This document shows, in pieces, positions 1 through 6,965 of a stretch of DNA of 11,480 nt (within the stretch, counting starts at the first letter, position 1; every line of letters begins with the position of its first letter). The notes beneath the pieces were generated by a model. That model was given only the letters and a program-made list of their open reading frames with translations, was not told the DNA's origin and searched no databases. Source of the stretch: an uncultured Hungatella sp. (lineage in GTDB: Bacteria; Bacillota; Clostridia; Lachnospirales; Lachnospiraceae); the NCBI GenBank assembly GCA_959018155.1, contig CAUEKH010000044.1, forward strand, positions 1-11,480, given 5' to 3'. The translations under genes were made by a program, and so were the position numbers.

Positions 1-92
1 TCATACAGCTTCGCAGGTAGCTGAAGCAGCTGAGCGGCCTTCTCCTCCAGCGACATGTCCTGCAGCAATTCATATAGTTTCTGTTCTGTCAT
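1..92 (-). CDS. Glycoside hydrolase family 3 (beta-glucosidase-like), N-terminus only
   Basis: Only the first 30 codons lie in the window; the rest is beyond position 1. The visible peptide contains the segment LLQDMSLEEKAAQLLQL, the typical opening of GH3 enzymes, in which a short 'MSLEEK..QL' helix precedes the catalytic TIM barrel. GH3 enzymes are retaining exo-beta-glycosidases that release single sugars from the non-reducing end of oligosaccharides. The ATG at 90-92 is preceded by GGAGG at 101-105 with 8 nt spacing. No signal peptide is visible, so a cytosolic enzyme acting on imported oligosaccharides is likely. It has its own promoter and lies downstream of a terminator, so it is a separate unit from the YczE-family gene. 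Family assignment rests on 30 residues and the substrate cannot be judged. Confidence 0.72.
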   Translation of the reverse strand, partial: MTEQKLYELLQDMSLEEKAAQLLQLPAKLY

Positions 93-119
93 TGAACTTA
101 CCTCCCATTATTTTCCCTT

Positions 120-148
120 ATTATCTCAAATTTTGGCGGGGAAGACAA
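120..148 (-). promoter_or_regulatory. Sigma-A promoter of the GH3 gene
   Basis: Read on the minus strand, a -35 TTGTCT (143-148) and a -10 GATAAT (120-125) are separated by exactly 17 bp. They match the consensus at 4/6 and 5/6 positions. The start codon follows about 20 nt after the expected transcription start, leaving a short leader with the GGAGG site. The remaining intergenic stretch, 149-213, shows no further clear signal. Confidence 0.65.
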
Positions 149-213
149 CTGGTTCTTTTTCTGTTTTCTGTTGCATTTTTATAGAACCGTAAAAGAGCGG
201 TACTGTTACAGAT

Positions 214-305
214 AAACGATAACCTGCACGCTCCGCGCACAGGTCACCATCTTCAATCAGGAAGCGATAACCTGCACGCTCCGCGCACAGGTCACCGCCT
301 TCAAT
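214..305 (-). repeat. Two tandem 44-nt hairpin repeats (48-bp period)
   Basis: Copy 1 is 214-257 and copy 2 is 262-305. They match at 41 of 44 positions and are separated by 4 bp. Each contains an inverted repeat centred on a 3-nt loop (232-234 and 280-282). As minus-strand RNA each folds into 18 uninterrupted pairs (214-252 and 262-300), with 6 G-U pairs in copy 1 and 5 in copy 2. On the plus strand the same positions would be A-C mismatches. All three differences between copies lie in the stem and keep pairing. There is no U-tract after either hairpin, so they are not intrinsic terminators. No other copy was seen in this window. Function is unknown; a REP-like or structured-RNA element is possible. 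Confidence 0.85.
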
Positions 306-363
306 AAAAAGCAGCCGTCTTTCCCGCCTTGAAGCAGTTATGCCAGGGCAGGAAAAACGGCTG
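306..363 (-). terminator. Intrinsic terminator of the YczE-family gene
   Basis: Starting 14 nt after the stop codon, minus-strand RNA forms a 17-bp stem (347-363 with 312-328) that includes two G-U pairs, around an 18-nt loop. It is followed by C and then five U (306-310). The hairpin plus U-tract directly after a stop codon is typical of Rho-independent termination. The end of its U-rich tail abuts the hairpin repeat at 262-305. Confidence 0.85.
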
Positions 364-377
364 AAACAATTATTTTT

Positions 378-1058
378 TTACTCTTCTGTCTTCTTTTTCT
401 TTCCCAGAACTTTCTCCGAGAAATGGATATTGAAGAAATGGATGAACGGCCCGAAGCCAAACGCTGAGACAAGGGTTCCAAGACCAATGATACCGCCTGC
501 CACAAAGCAGACCAGCGCGCTTAAAGCATCCCAGAACATCCGGTGCCAGAAATAGGAAAATCTCGGCAGCCGCTTGTGCATGATAAGAGCCAGGCTGTCG
601 TAAGGCGCCACGCCGGCATCAGACGTCTGATACAGGGAAAGTCCGAAGCTGCAGATAATTACGCCGATAAGCACGGTCACCACCTGCTGCCAGAGTACGG
701 CCGGCACAATACCAAAAGCACTCCACACATAGTTGAAAAATGTAACAAAATATCCCAGAAATACCGCGTTCACTACGGTTCCGGCCCCGATATATTCCCT
801 TCCAAGCAGAATTTCCACCATCAATAGTACGAGATTGAACAGTACCTGAAATCTCGCGTACGGGATTCCCACACAGGCGGAGAGCGCCATTGTCATCCCG
901 CTGAAGGGATCATTTCCCAGTCTGGACAGTTTGAAAATGCTGATTCCCATCCCTGCAAATACATTGCCAACCAGCATCGCCGCGAATCGCCTGCCGCCTG
1001 TCCGTTTTAAATAACCTGCCAGCTTATCCATACCCTTTTTCATATCCTCCGAAATCAT
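378..1058 (-). CDS. YczE/YitT-family integral membrane protein
   Basis: A 226-residue, very hydrophobic protein with about five membrane segments (roughly residues 25-42, 68-86, 95-115, 122-142, 175-208). The protein is an internal duplication. LGNDPFSGMTMALS (48-60) corresponds to GVAPYDSLALIM (149-160), and IGAGTVVNAVFLGYFVTFFN (90-109) corresponds to IGLGTLVSAFGFGPFIHFFN (191-210). Both pairs are hallmarks of the YczE/YitT membrane family (COG2364-like), whose biochemical role is not firmly known; export or signalling roles have been suggested for relatives. The C-terminus is lysine-rich. The start is uncertain: the ATG at 1058 has no good ribosome binding site, while GGAGG (1046-1050) lies too close to the ATG at 1043 (2 nt) and too far from the ATG at 1031 (14 nt). 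The gene has its own consensus promoter and terminator, so it is monocistronic. Confidence 0.82.
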   Translation of the reverse strand: MISEDMKKGMDKLAGYLKRTGGRRFAAMLVGNVFAGMGISIFKLSRLGNDPFSGMTMALSACVGIPYARFQVLFNLVLLMVEILLGREYIGAGTVVNAVFLGYFVTFFNYVWSAFGIVPAVLWQQVVTVLIGVIICSFGLSLYQTSDAGVAPYDSLALIMHKRLPRFSYFWHRMFWDALSALVCFVAGGIIGLGTLVSAFGFGPFIHFFNIHFSEKVLGKKKKTEE

Positions 1059-1111
1059 TTCATGGTCAAATTACATGGTCAAAACAGCGGCTGGCCGCAG
1101 ACATGGCTGCC

Positions 1112-1135
1112 ATTTTACACCAGATTTAACACCAG
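1112..1135 (-). repeat. Tandem 12-bp direct repeat downstream of the YczE promoter
   Basis: Two adjacent 12-bp units, 1112-1123 (ATTTTACACCAG) and 1124-1135 (ATTTAACACCAG), differ at one base. They cover the expected transcription start (about 1134) and the first bases of the leader, a usual position for a repressor operator. No regulator can be assigned. Confidence 0.6.
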
Positions 1136-1140
1136 AAGTC

Positions 1141-1169
1141 AGTATACCGTGTCATCATTTAGATGTCAA
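1141..1169 (-). promoter_or_regulatory. Near-consensus sigma-A promoter of the YczE-family gene
   Basis: The -35 is a perfect TTGACA (1164-1169), the spacer is 17 bp and the -10 is TATACT (1141-1146). A 6-bp inverted repeat, GAAGTC/GACTTC, flanks the promoter (1135-1140 and 1170-1175). A second imperfect inverted repeat lies within the -35/spacer (GACATC-5-GATGAC, about 1152-1168). A promoter this strong, surrounded by symmetric and direct repeats, suggests control by a repressor. The leader to the ATG at 1058 would be about 76 nt. Confidence 0.82.
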
Positions 1170-1192
1170 GACTTCGAACATGCGGTAACTGT

Positions 1193-3043
1193 TTAAAATT
1201 CTGCCACAAGAATCAGGCTCCTGCGCCGTTCAAGGCAAAACGATTCTATGGTATCGCCCGGATTTTTGCATTCCTCGATGCGGCCATTTTCCGCATCCCA
1301 TATTTCAGTAATTCTTCCGCCCGGAATTGTCACATTTGCCTCAATCCGGCCTTCTCCTTCATTTGTCACGAGGAAGAAATCTTTTCCGCCTTTCTTTATG
1401 TGGGTGCGCCTTAAATCGGGGCTGGCCGGGCAGACGATAAAGTCGCGGCCCGCGGCCATTTCTACCTGTGTTAAATACGCTTCGTCGGATTCTGCGTCGT
1501 GATACGAAATCACAGTGCCGCCCTGCGAAATGAATTTCTGAAGAAAGCTTTCCGCATCCTGTCCCGGTGCCGCAGCTGTGATGACCACACGGTAACACTG
1601 CTCTGCGATGAAAATTTTACCATTTTCCAGTCGGCACCCGGAGAGCAGTTCTTCTTCCAGGTAATTAAACTCGATCTGATTCTCATACAGAGGCCTTGCA
1701 GCCTGCCACGACAATTCTTCCGGACCGCAGAGAATGGCAATTTCCGTCTGGTTTACGCTGTCTGTCAAAAGGCCGCACATCCGTTTGATATAATCGGAAA
1801 TCTCCCTGTAATCTTCCCAGAAGACGCTGTGCATCCCCACCTCCGGCGGACGCTCGTCCTTTCTCTTTTCGCGGAGGGAATAGTAAAACGCATGGGGATA
1901 AATCATATTGACGCCCCGAACGAACAGCCAGTCGAGATACCATTTCATGTCCTCGCGGGTAAAACGGTACGGATCATCCGGCGCGCCGCAGCAGCCGAAG
2001 CACTCGTTGCCGTTGCGCCGTTTTCCACGGTGACGGGCGCTGTCCGAACTGCATTTTCCCATGGTGCTGTGCTCGCCCACGACAGCCTTATTTTCTTCCG
2101 GCGCGACGAATCGCCACACAATGTCCTGACACGGGATTGTGAAGTACTGGAGGTAACCGATATCTGTACTCTTCTCCGGATGGCCGGTCATGCCGATTCC
2201 ATGGGAAATGCACCATTCGGAAATCTGACGGTAATAAGCCTGCGACATTCTATCGTAGATTACTTTCCGGTAAATCTCCCACGCATGTTTTGCGGTCTCC
2301 TCTTTCCCATAAGCAAACATTAAAAATAAATCCTCAGCAGTGCCGCCCAGCGCCTCAAACTCTTCAAATAAACCGCCGCTCCATGGAATCAGTCCTTCCT
2401 TCGAACATCTTCCCAGAATATTTGGCTCATCTGTAAACATGGCGATTACCGTGTCTCCAAAGTATTCCTTCAAATGGTGGTAATATTTTTCATGAGTCAG
2501 GCGGATAAAGCATGACACAGCCTCAGGATTCAGCAAATCCGCGCTTTTCGGCGCATTGGGCTCCCCGTCATCCTCTCCGTAGTGGATTCCACGGATCGTA
2601 CCGCCGGATGGCGTCTCGATAAAGTAATACATTTCTCCGTCATGATTTACACTGGCGATGATGGTTTCCCCTGGCGCCAGCTGTTCATTTCCCTGACGCT
2701 TACAGAGTCCTTTTGAAGCATATGCCGCGTTCTCCTTCACCACCATACCGTGACAGGAACCGGATGGGTACATGGCTTCATCATAAAGCACCACCTTCAT
2801 GTGAAGTTTTTTCGCCTTCTCCACCGCAAACGTCACGTAATGAAAATATTCCTCCGACAGATAGCCGATCTCCTCCGGCATTCCCAGCCTTGGGTGGATG
2901 ACGAATCCGTCCACGCCCTTTGCCTTGAATTCCTCCATCTGCCTCCCGATCTCTTCTTCCGTCAGATAATCATTCCAGAACCAGAACGGCACAGGTGTGA
3001 ATTCCTCTGACGGATGGCAAAATTCTGTTCTCAAATCAGACAC
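1193..3043 (-). CDS. Cytosolic TIM-barrel glycoside hydrolase, GH106-like
   Basis: A 616-residue protein without a signal peptide. The N-terminal motif PFWFWND (about residues 19-25), followed by LTEEEIGRQMEEFKAKGVDGF, is typical of GH106 alpha-L-rhamnosidase-like barrels. So are YDEAMYPSG (87-95), FTDEP with Glu206, and a SSDSARHRGKRR..NECFG segment with Glu347 (332-350). Glu206 and Glu347 are the likely catalytic acids by analogy. After the barrel, residues from about 432 look like a Rossmann-type/amidotransferase-like domain and a small C-terminal beta domain. Characterised GH106 enzymes are much longer (about 1,100 residues) and usually exported, so the substrate is open. The start is the GTG at 3041-3043, with GGAGG at 3053-3057 (9 nt). 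The longer frame starting with TTG at 3154 runs through the promoter and is rejected. No terminator is visible after the stop; the next promoter begins within 25 bp. Confidence 0.72.
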   Translation of the reverse strand: MSDLRTEFCHPSEEFTPVPFWFWNDYLTEEEIGRQMEEFKAKGVDGFVIHPRLGMPEEIGYLSEEYFHYVTFAVEKAKKLHMKVVLYDEAMYPSGSCHGMVVKENAAYASKGLCKRQGNEQLAPGETIIASVNHDGEMYYFIETPSGGTIRGIHYGEDDGEPNAPKSADLLNPEAVSCFIRLTHEKYYHHLKEYFGDTVIAMFTDEPNILGRCSKEGLIPWSGGLFEEFEALGGTAEDLFLMFAYGKEETAKHAWEIYRKVIYDRMSQAYYRQISEWCISHGIGMTGHPEKSTDIGYLQYFTIPCQDIVWRFVAPEENKAVVGEHSTMGKCSSDSARHRGKRRNGNECFGCCGAPDDPYRFTREDMKWYLDWLFVRGVNMIYPHAFYYSLREKRKDERPPEVGMHSVFWEDYREISDYIKRMCGLLTDSVNQTEIAILCGPEELSWQAARPLYENQIEFNYLEEELLSGCRLENGKIFIAEQCYRVVITAAAPGQDAESFLQKFISQGGTVISYHDAESDEAYLTQVEMAAGRDFIVCPASPDLRRTHIKKGGKDFFLVTNEGEGRIEANVTIPGGRITEIWDAENGRIEECKNPGDTIESFCLERRRSLILVAEF

Positions 3044-3145
3044 GTTTTGTATCCTCCAACTAATCTTTTTCGCGGAAAACATGGGGCAGGAAACCAGACC
3101 TCCCACGGTTGTCTGACCGCCTTTTATCCGCTTCCCGCTACCGGG

Positions 3146-3174
3146 ATTATCCAACTTTCCCTGGCGGCTGTCAA
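3146..3174 (-). promoter_or_regulatory. Sigma-A promoter of the GH106-like gene
   Basis: A perfect -35 TTGACA (3169-3174), a 17-bp spacer and -10 GATAAT (3146-3151) lie in the gap after the XRE gene. The leader of about 95 nt includes a small hairpin (CAGAC/GTCTG, stem arms around 3092 and 3112). Upstream of the -35, the 7-bp word GAAAGTG occurs twice with a 13-bp period (3204-3210 and 3217-3223), which could bind an activator or the neighbouring XRE protein. Confidence 0.78.
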
Positions 3175-3226
3175 GGAAAAATATTCTGCTGCAAAAAGTT
3201 TCCCACTTTCAGAAATCACTTTCCGG

Positions 3227-3454
3227 TCACTCTCTGAAAAATTCCTCATAACCGACACCAAACAGTTCCTGCAATGCCATCAGTTCACGCACACTGACAT
3301 TTTTCCGTCCGGTTTCAATATTAGATAACTTCCGGCCTGACATCTCGATTCCACGGTCCTTTAACCGTTCTGCGGTCTTCGCCTGCGTCAGCCCGCATTT
3401 CAGCCTGATTGACTGGATATTCCTGCCAAGAAGCCCTCCCCATATCTCCTCCAT
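3227..3454 (-). CDS. Small XRE-family (Cro/CI) transcriptional regulator
   Basis: A 75-residue protein that is little more than one helix-turn-helix domain. The first helix is LGRNIQSIRLKCG (about 9-21), the HTH is LTQAKTAERL (22-31) with recognition helix SGRKLSNIETGRK (39-51), and the final helices are VRELMALQELFGVGYEEFF (55-73). 'LSNIETGR' is the classic XRE signature. There is no ligand or dimerisation domain, so it resembles stand-alone SinR/Cro-like DNA binders. The ATG at 3454 is preferred because GAGGG (3462-3466) sits 7 nt upstream; a GTG at 3460 would be only 1 nt from it. It has its own promoter and lies immediately upstream of the GH106-like gene, which it may regulate; that link is inference from position. 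No strong terminator separates the two genes, so some read-through is likely. Confidence 0.85.
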   Translation of the reverse strand: MEEIWGGLLGRNIQSIRLKCGLTQAKTAERLKDRGIEMSGRKLSNIETGRKNVSVRELMALQELFGVGYEEFFRE

Positions 3455-3549
3455 AATCACACCCTCTAACGCTCTGAATCATACTTACAGGATCCTTATT
3501 CTTCCGTTCCGTCCTGCGAAATCTCTCTAAACAGCCATGTCTATAAAGA

Positions 3550-3578
3550 ACAATACTATATGGTAAAATGTTTGTCAA
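3550..3578 (-). promoter_or_regulatory. Sigma-A promoter of the XRE gene
   Basis: A perfect -35 TTGACA (3573-3578) is 17 bp from a -10 TATTGT (3550-3555, 4/6 to consensus). The -35 begins only 12 bp past the U-tract of the sulfatase terminator, so the units are tightly packed. The leader is about 90 nt, purine-rich near the gene, with no clear fold. Confidence 0.7.
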
Positions 3579-3590
3579 ATCCCTTTACAG

Positions 3591-3649
3591 AAAAACAGCC
3601 AAAATGCAAAACTGGTTCACAGATGGAACCGTTCCCGCATTTCGGCTGT
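3591..3649 (-). terminator. Intrinsic terminator of the sulfatase operon
   Basis: About 37 nt after the sulfatase stop, minus-strand RNA forms a 13-bp stem (3637-3649 with 3595-3607; one G-U pair). The long loop contains a further 5-bp hairpin (GGTTC 3614-3618 with GAACC 3626-3630). A run of U follows (3591-3595, the last base shared with the stem). This closes the regulator-kinase-sulfatase unit before the XRE promoter. Confidence 0.85.
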
Positions 3650-3686
3650 CTCGCTCACTCTCTTTCCCGTCTCTTCTCCTGTCTGA

Positions 3687-5144
3687 CTATATCACCGGCG
3701 CACCGATATTCCATACCTCCGCCGCATTTTCGCCCAAATCGATCATCCGGTTTAGCAGGCGTTTCATCATCTCATATTTTCTCACCTGAAGTTCCGGATC
3801 ATCCCATAAATTATATTTTTCAGACGGATCATTCTGCAAATCGTAAAACTCCCCGTAATTTCTGTTCTGATAATAAATCAGTTTATAATGTTCATCCCGG
3901 ACAGCACGGATATCTCTTGCCTCCATATAGATATCCGTCCATATCTCTTTTTCCCCGCCCTCATAAAACTGCGTTAAACTCCGCCCCATCATCTGTGCCG
4001 GTTTTTCGATTTTAGCAGCCTTTAAAAACGTAGCGGCTATCTCCACGGAACTGACAAAGCTTTCTTCCTGGTACCCCTTAAATCCGGCAAATGGCGGCTT
4101 TAACAGAAACGGAATTCTCATAAGGGCCTCTGAACAGTACTGGGCCTTCGTTGCCACGCCAAAATCACCAAGATAATCGCCGTGATCCGAGGTGAACAGT
4201 ATCAGAGTATTATCATACAGCCCTTTTCTCTTTAATATCTCAATCACCTCTCCGATTTTCCTGTCAATGAGGGTAACATTGGCATAATATGCCTTTTTCA
4301 TCAGTCGGATTTCCCGCGGTGACAATCCGTCAGGGGAGGTGTGGTTCTGTAAATCGAGACTTCCGAATTTCTTTGCAATATCAAGATAATGAGGTGGCTT
4401 ATGGAACAAATCTGCCAGTTCTGTATCAGGAAGATCCAACTCCTCTTCCTGATACCACTTATCATCCGGAACGCCTATGCCGTCAAATGGCATGTGCGGC
4501 CCCGGAAATGACAGTGTCAGAAACCAGTGCTTGTCAGCAGGGCATTCTTCCTCCAGCCATGCCTTCCCCCGATCTCCGATATACGCGTCTACATGGTATT
4601 TCTCATCTCCTGTAAATTCATAAATCCCTTTCGGGCTGATTTCCCGGTAGAGTTCGGAACCTTCTGTAAATCCGCTGTCCGCCAAGAACTCCACATAGCT
4701 GGAAACACGATCGGAAACTGTCTTATTGGCCGGGAGACCGAAGTAATCTCCTGTTATCTCCTTCGTAATCTTATCGGGCGGGTAATGGTCATCGACGATA
4801 TCCTCATAATCGTACCCGCGCACGATCTCCGAACGCCAGAAGTGCTGCTTTCCGATAACTGCGGTATAGTATCCCCCATCCTGAAGATACTTCATAAATG
4901 TCGTTTCCTTCGCAGGCAGGCAGCTGACAAACCCAGGTACGCCGCACTGAGAAGGGTAACGCCCCGTAAAGACAGCAGCCCTGGCCGGTATGCAGGATGG
5001 GTTGGTCGTATACGCCCTGGTAAAACAGACCGACTCCTCTGCCATCCGGTTCAGATTTGGCGTGATGACCTGGCTGTTTACCCAGCCGGCCGCATCGAAG
5101 CGCTGCTCATCTGTCATCAGAAATAAAATATTTGGTTTTTCCAT
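3687..5144 (-). CDS. Cytosolic cysteine-type sulfatase (alkaline phosphatase superfamily)
   Basis: A 485-residue protein of normal sulfatase length. The N-terminus NILFLMTDEQR supplies the first metal ligand (Asp12). The signature CIPARAAVFTGR (51-62) fits C-x-P-x-R, in which Cys51 is converted to formylglycine. Other expected active-site groups are visible: GKQH (Lys99, His101), GPHMPFD (His217), SDHGD (Asp320, His321) and Lys333. The C-terminal RDEHYKLIYY..FYDLQNDPSE segment is the usual small sulfatase subdomain. It hydrolyses sulfate esters; the natural substrate cannot be read from sequence, but a sulfated sugar fits the neighbours. Cys-type enzymes in anaerobes need the radical-SAM maturase anSME, which is not in this window. 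There is no signal peptide, so it should act after import. The start ATG has GGAGG 10 nt upstream, and the gene follows the kinase stop by 30 nt as the last gene of the operon. Confidence 0.93.
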   Translation of the reverse strand: MEKPNILFLMTDEQRFDAAGWVNSQVITPNLNRMAEESVCFTRAYTTNPSCIPARAAVFTGRYPSQCGVPGFVSCLPAKETTFMKYLQDGGYYTAVIGKQHFWRSEIVRGYDYEDIVDDHYPPDKITKEITGDYFGLPANKTVSDRVSSYVEFLADSGFTEGSELYREISPKGIYEFTGDEKYHVDAYIGDRGKAWLEEECPADKHWFLTLSFPGPHMPFDGIGVPDDKWYQEEELDLPDTELADLFHKPPHYLDIAKKFGSLDLQNHTSPDGLSPREIRLMKKAYYANVTLIDRKIGEVIEILKRKGLYDNTLILFTSDHGDYLGDFGVATKAQYCSEALMRIPFLLKPPFAGFKGYQEESFVSSVEIAATFLKAAKIEKPAQMMGRSLTQFYEGGEKEIWTDIYMEARDIRAVRDEHYKLIYYQNRNYGEFYDLQNDPSEKYNLWDDPELQVRKYEMMKRLLNRMIDLGENAAEVWNIGAPVI

Positions 5145-5174
5145 GAAATCCGTTCCTCCCTCTCATATCCATTT

Positions 5175-6965
5175 TCACTCTGTCTTCCGGGTCGGGCCGG
5201 ATGGGTAGCGCAGCGTCACAATGGTTCCTCTCTCCGGGTTGCTGTCAATCAGAATTCCATAGTCCTCCCCGTAATAAAGACGAATTCTGTCGTGAATATT
5301 TTTAAGCCCCACGCTTCCCTTTCCGGAATCCTCCTTCTGATCATCCCGGCTGGCAAGGCGGCCACGTATCTCCTCTAAGCGTTCCGGCCGAATCCCGCCG
5401 CCATTATCTTCTACTTTTACCACCATGATTCCTTCTTCCCTGCGGACGGTCACACGGATGCGTCCTCCGGATGCGCCCCTTCCCAGCCCGTGCGAGATGG
5501 CATTTTCCACTAACGGCTGTAAACAGACCTTAACGATCGTCTCGCCAAGAAGTTCTTCCGGCACATCGGTCAGAAAGCTGATTTTTCCTCCAAACCGGGC
5601 ATTTACAATAGTCATATAACTCGATAAATGTTCCAGTTCCTCTCCTACCGTGACGAGTACCGTATTCGTGTGAGTGGCATAGCGGAAGAGCCGGGACAGA
5701 GCCACAATCATCTCCGACACCTGGCTGGCTCCGTATATCTCCGCCATACTCTTAATCATATCCAGCGTATTGTAGAGAAAATGGGGATTAATCTGCGCCT
5801 GCAGCGCCTTGATCGCCGCCTCTTTTTCCTTCAGTTCCACAGAATAGACCTGGTTTACCAGGCGGTCAATCTCCCCCGCCATGCCATTAAACGCATCGCA
5901 TAAATCTCCCAGTTCATCGTTGGACTCCACCGCAACTCTCACGGAATAATCGCCGTCCCTTATCCGTTCCAGATTCTTGTGCAGCTTTGCAACAGGCCTG
6001 ACAATATTTCTGGAAAACAGGAAGGAGGCTGCAAGGATAATCAAGATGGTCATGGCTATCACCAGACCTGTCATGTCGCTCAAGGCCCTGATATACTTTT
6101 CGATACGCCACATGTCATCAAAAAATGTGACCCTGATCCCAAGATTGACGATATCGTAATCCCAGTATATCATCTCCGACTTTTTCCGGTCTTTGGCAGG
6201 CGCCATATAGGAGACAGCGCGGGTCCGCAGATGCTCTTCCTCTTCTTCCCCGCCTTCCAGAGTACTGTAAAGCAGGCGGCCGTCATTTAAGACCACATCC
6301 GTATTCATGACATCTCTCAAATCTTTGAGAATACTGTCAAATCTCTCCCTGTCAAACACAATATAGAGCCAGCCCAGCGCGCCATTTCCCAGATTCAGAT
6401 CGTCTACCTGGCGCAGATAAACGTATTTTCCGCTATATTTTTCCGGGTACTCCCCTGCCATCTCCTCAATCTTCATCAGACGTTGATTCTTAAACCGCGT
6501 ATCCACCGGATTGGAAGGCGGTGCGAATGGGATCGCTTCCTCATAACCATGGGATGTAATCACATGCAGCAGGGTTCCATCCTTTTTCAGGAATGTAACC
6601 TGATCCACGTATCCCATCACCTTAAATAAATCGAGATTTACCCGCACCTTCCGTTCCAGAGCCACCCTGGTGCTGTAATTGCTCAGCGGATTGGACGCGC
6701 TGCGTATCATGGCCTGGGTATCACTGTCAAAAAAAAGATTGGAGATATATTCGATTCTCGTTAAGTAGTCCTCTAAAAGTACCGCTGTATTCCGCTCCGT
6801 CAGCTGATTCTGGTTAAACGCGTCGCTCATCAGTTTTTCGGAATAGACGGAGTTGATATAGTAATAGACAAAACCAAGCGGGATAAGGGAAACTGCCAGC
6901 AGACTTAAGAATATTTTTCTATTCAGCCGGCTTCCAAGCCATGCTTTCATTCCCTCCCACTTCAT
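5175..6965 (-). CDS. YesM-type sensor histidine kinase
   Basis: A 596-residue membrane kinase. TM1 (about 18-37) and TM2 (about 299-318) bracket an extracellular sensor of about 260 residues, followed by HAMP (about 318-370) with DELGDLCDAFN. A short coiled coil leads to the His_kinase domain QINPHFLYNTLD, with phosphoacceptor His395. The ATPase domain has the N-box LQPLVENAISHG (482-493), VEDNGGG (518-524) and GSVGLKNIHDRI (550-561). This is the YesM/LytS-like class that typically pairs with AraC-type regulators to control CUT1 sugar importers in Firmicutes; the ligand may be sugar directly or via the binding protein. The sensor has an acidic EEEEE stretch (240-244). The start overlaps the regulator gene by 47 bp and is supported by GAGGG 8 nt upstream; a second ATG at 6950 has its GGAGG only 2 nt away. 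Confidence 0.93.
   Translation of the reverse strand: MKWEGMKAWLGSRLNRKIFLSLLAVSLIPLGFVYYYINSVYSEKLMSDAFNQNQLTERNTAVLLEDYLTRIEYISNLFFDSDTQAMIRSASNPLSNYSTRVALERKVRVNLDLFKVMGYVDQVTFLKKDGTLLHVITSHGYEEAIPFAPPSNPVDTRFKNQRLMKIEEMAGEYPEKYSGKYVYLRQVDDLNLGNGALGWLYIVFDRERFDSILKDLRDVMNTDVVLNDGRLLYSTLEGGEEEEEHLRTRAVSYMAPAKDRKKSEMIYWDYDIVNLGIRVTFFDDMWRIEKYIRALSDMTGLVIAMTILIILAASFLFSRNIVRPVAKLHKNLERIRDGDYSVRVAVESNDELGDLCDAFNGMAGEIDRLVNQVYSVELKEKEAAIKALQAQINPHFLYNTLDMIKSMAEIYGASQVSEMIVALSRLFRYATHTNTVLVTVGEELEHLSSYMTIVNARFGGKISFLTDVPEELLGETIVKVCLQPLVENAISHGLGRGASGGRIRVTVRREEGIMVVKVEDNGGGIRPERLEEIRGRLASRDDQKEDSGKGSVGLKNIHDRIRLYYGEDYGILIDSNPERGTIVTLRYPSGPTRKTE

Noticed and set aside
262..300. Second terminator behind the YczE-family gene
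   Set aside because: The hairpin has no U-tract, and a full intrinsic terminator already lies at 306-363.
214..305. CRISPR array
   Set aside because: Only two units, with a 4-bp gap and a palindrome spanning nearly the whole unit; there are no spacers and no cas genes.
1499..2323. 274-codon open frame on the plus strand
   Set aside because: It lies wholly antisense to the GH106-like gene, has no recognisable domain and no promoter; it is a codon-bias shadow.
3044..3154. N-terminal 37-residue extension of the GH106-like protein from a TTG start
   Set aside because: It overlaps the -10 of a near-consensus promoter (3146-3174), has no good ribosome binding site, and the GTG at 3043 has GGAGG at proper spacing.
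3185..3215. Terminator between the XRE and GH106-like genes
   Set aside because: Only a 5-bp stem (AAAGT/ACTTT) followed by a short T run; too weak to call.
4527..5126. 199-codon open frame on the plus strand
   Set aside because: Antisense to the sulfatase gene, whose active-site motifs are intact; no independent support.
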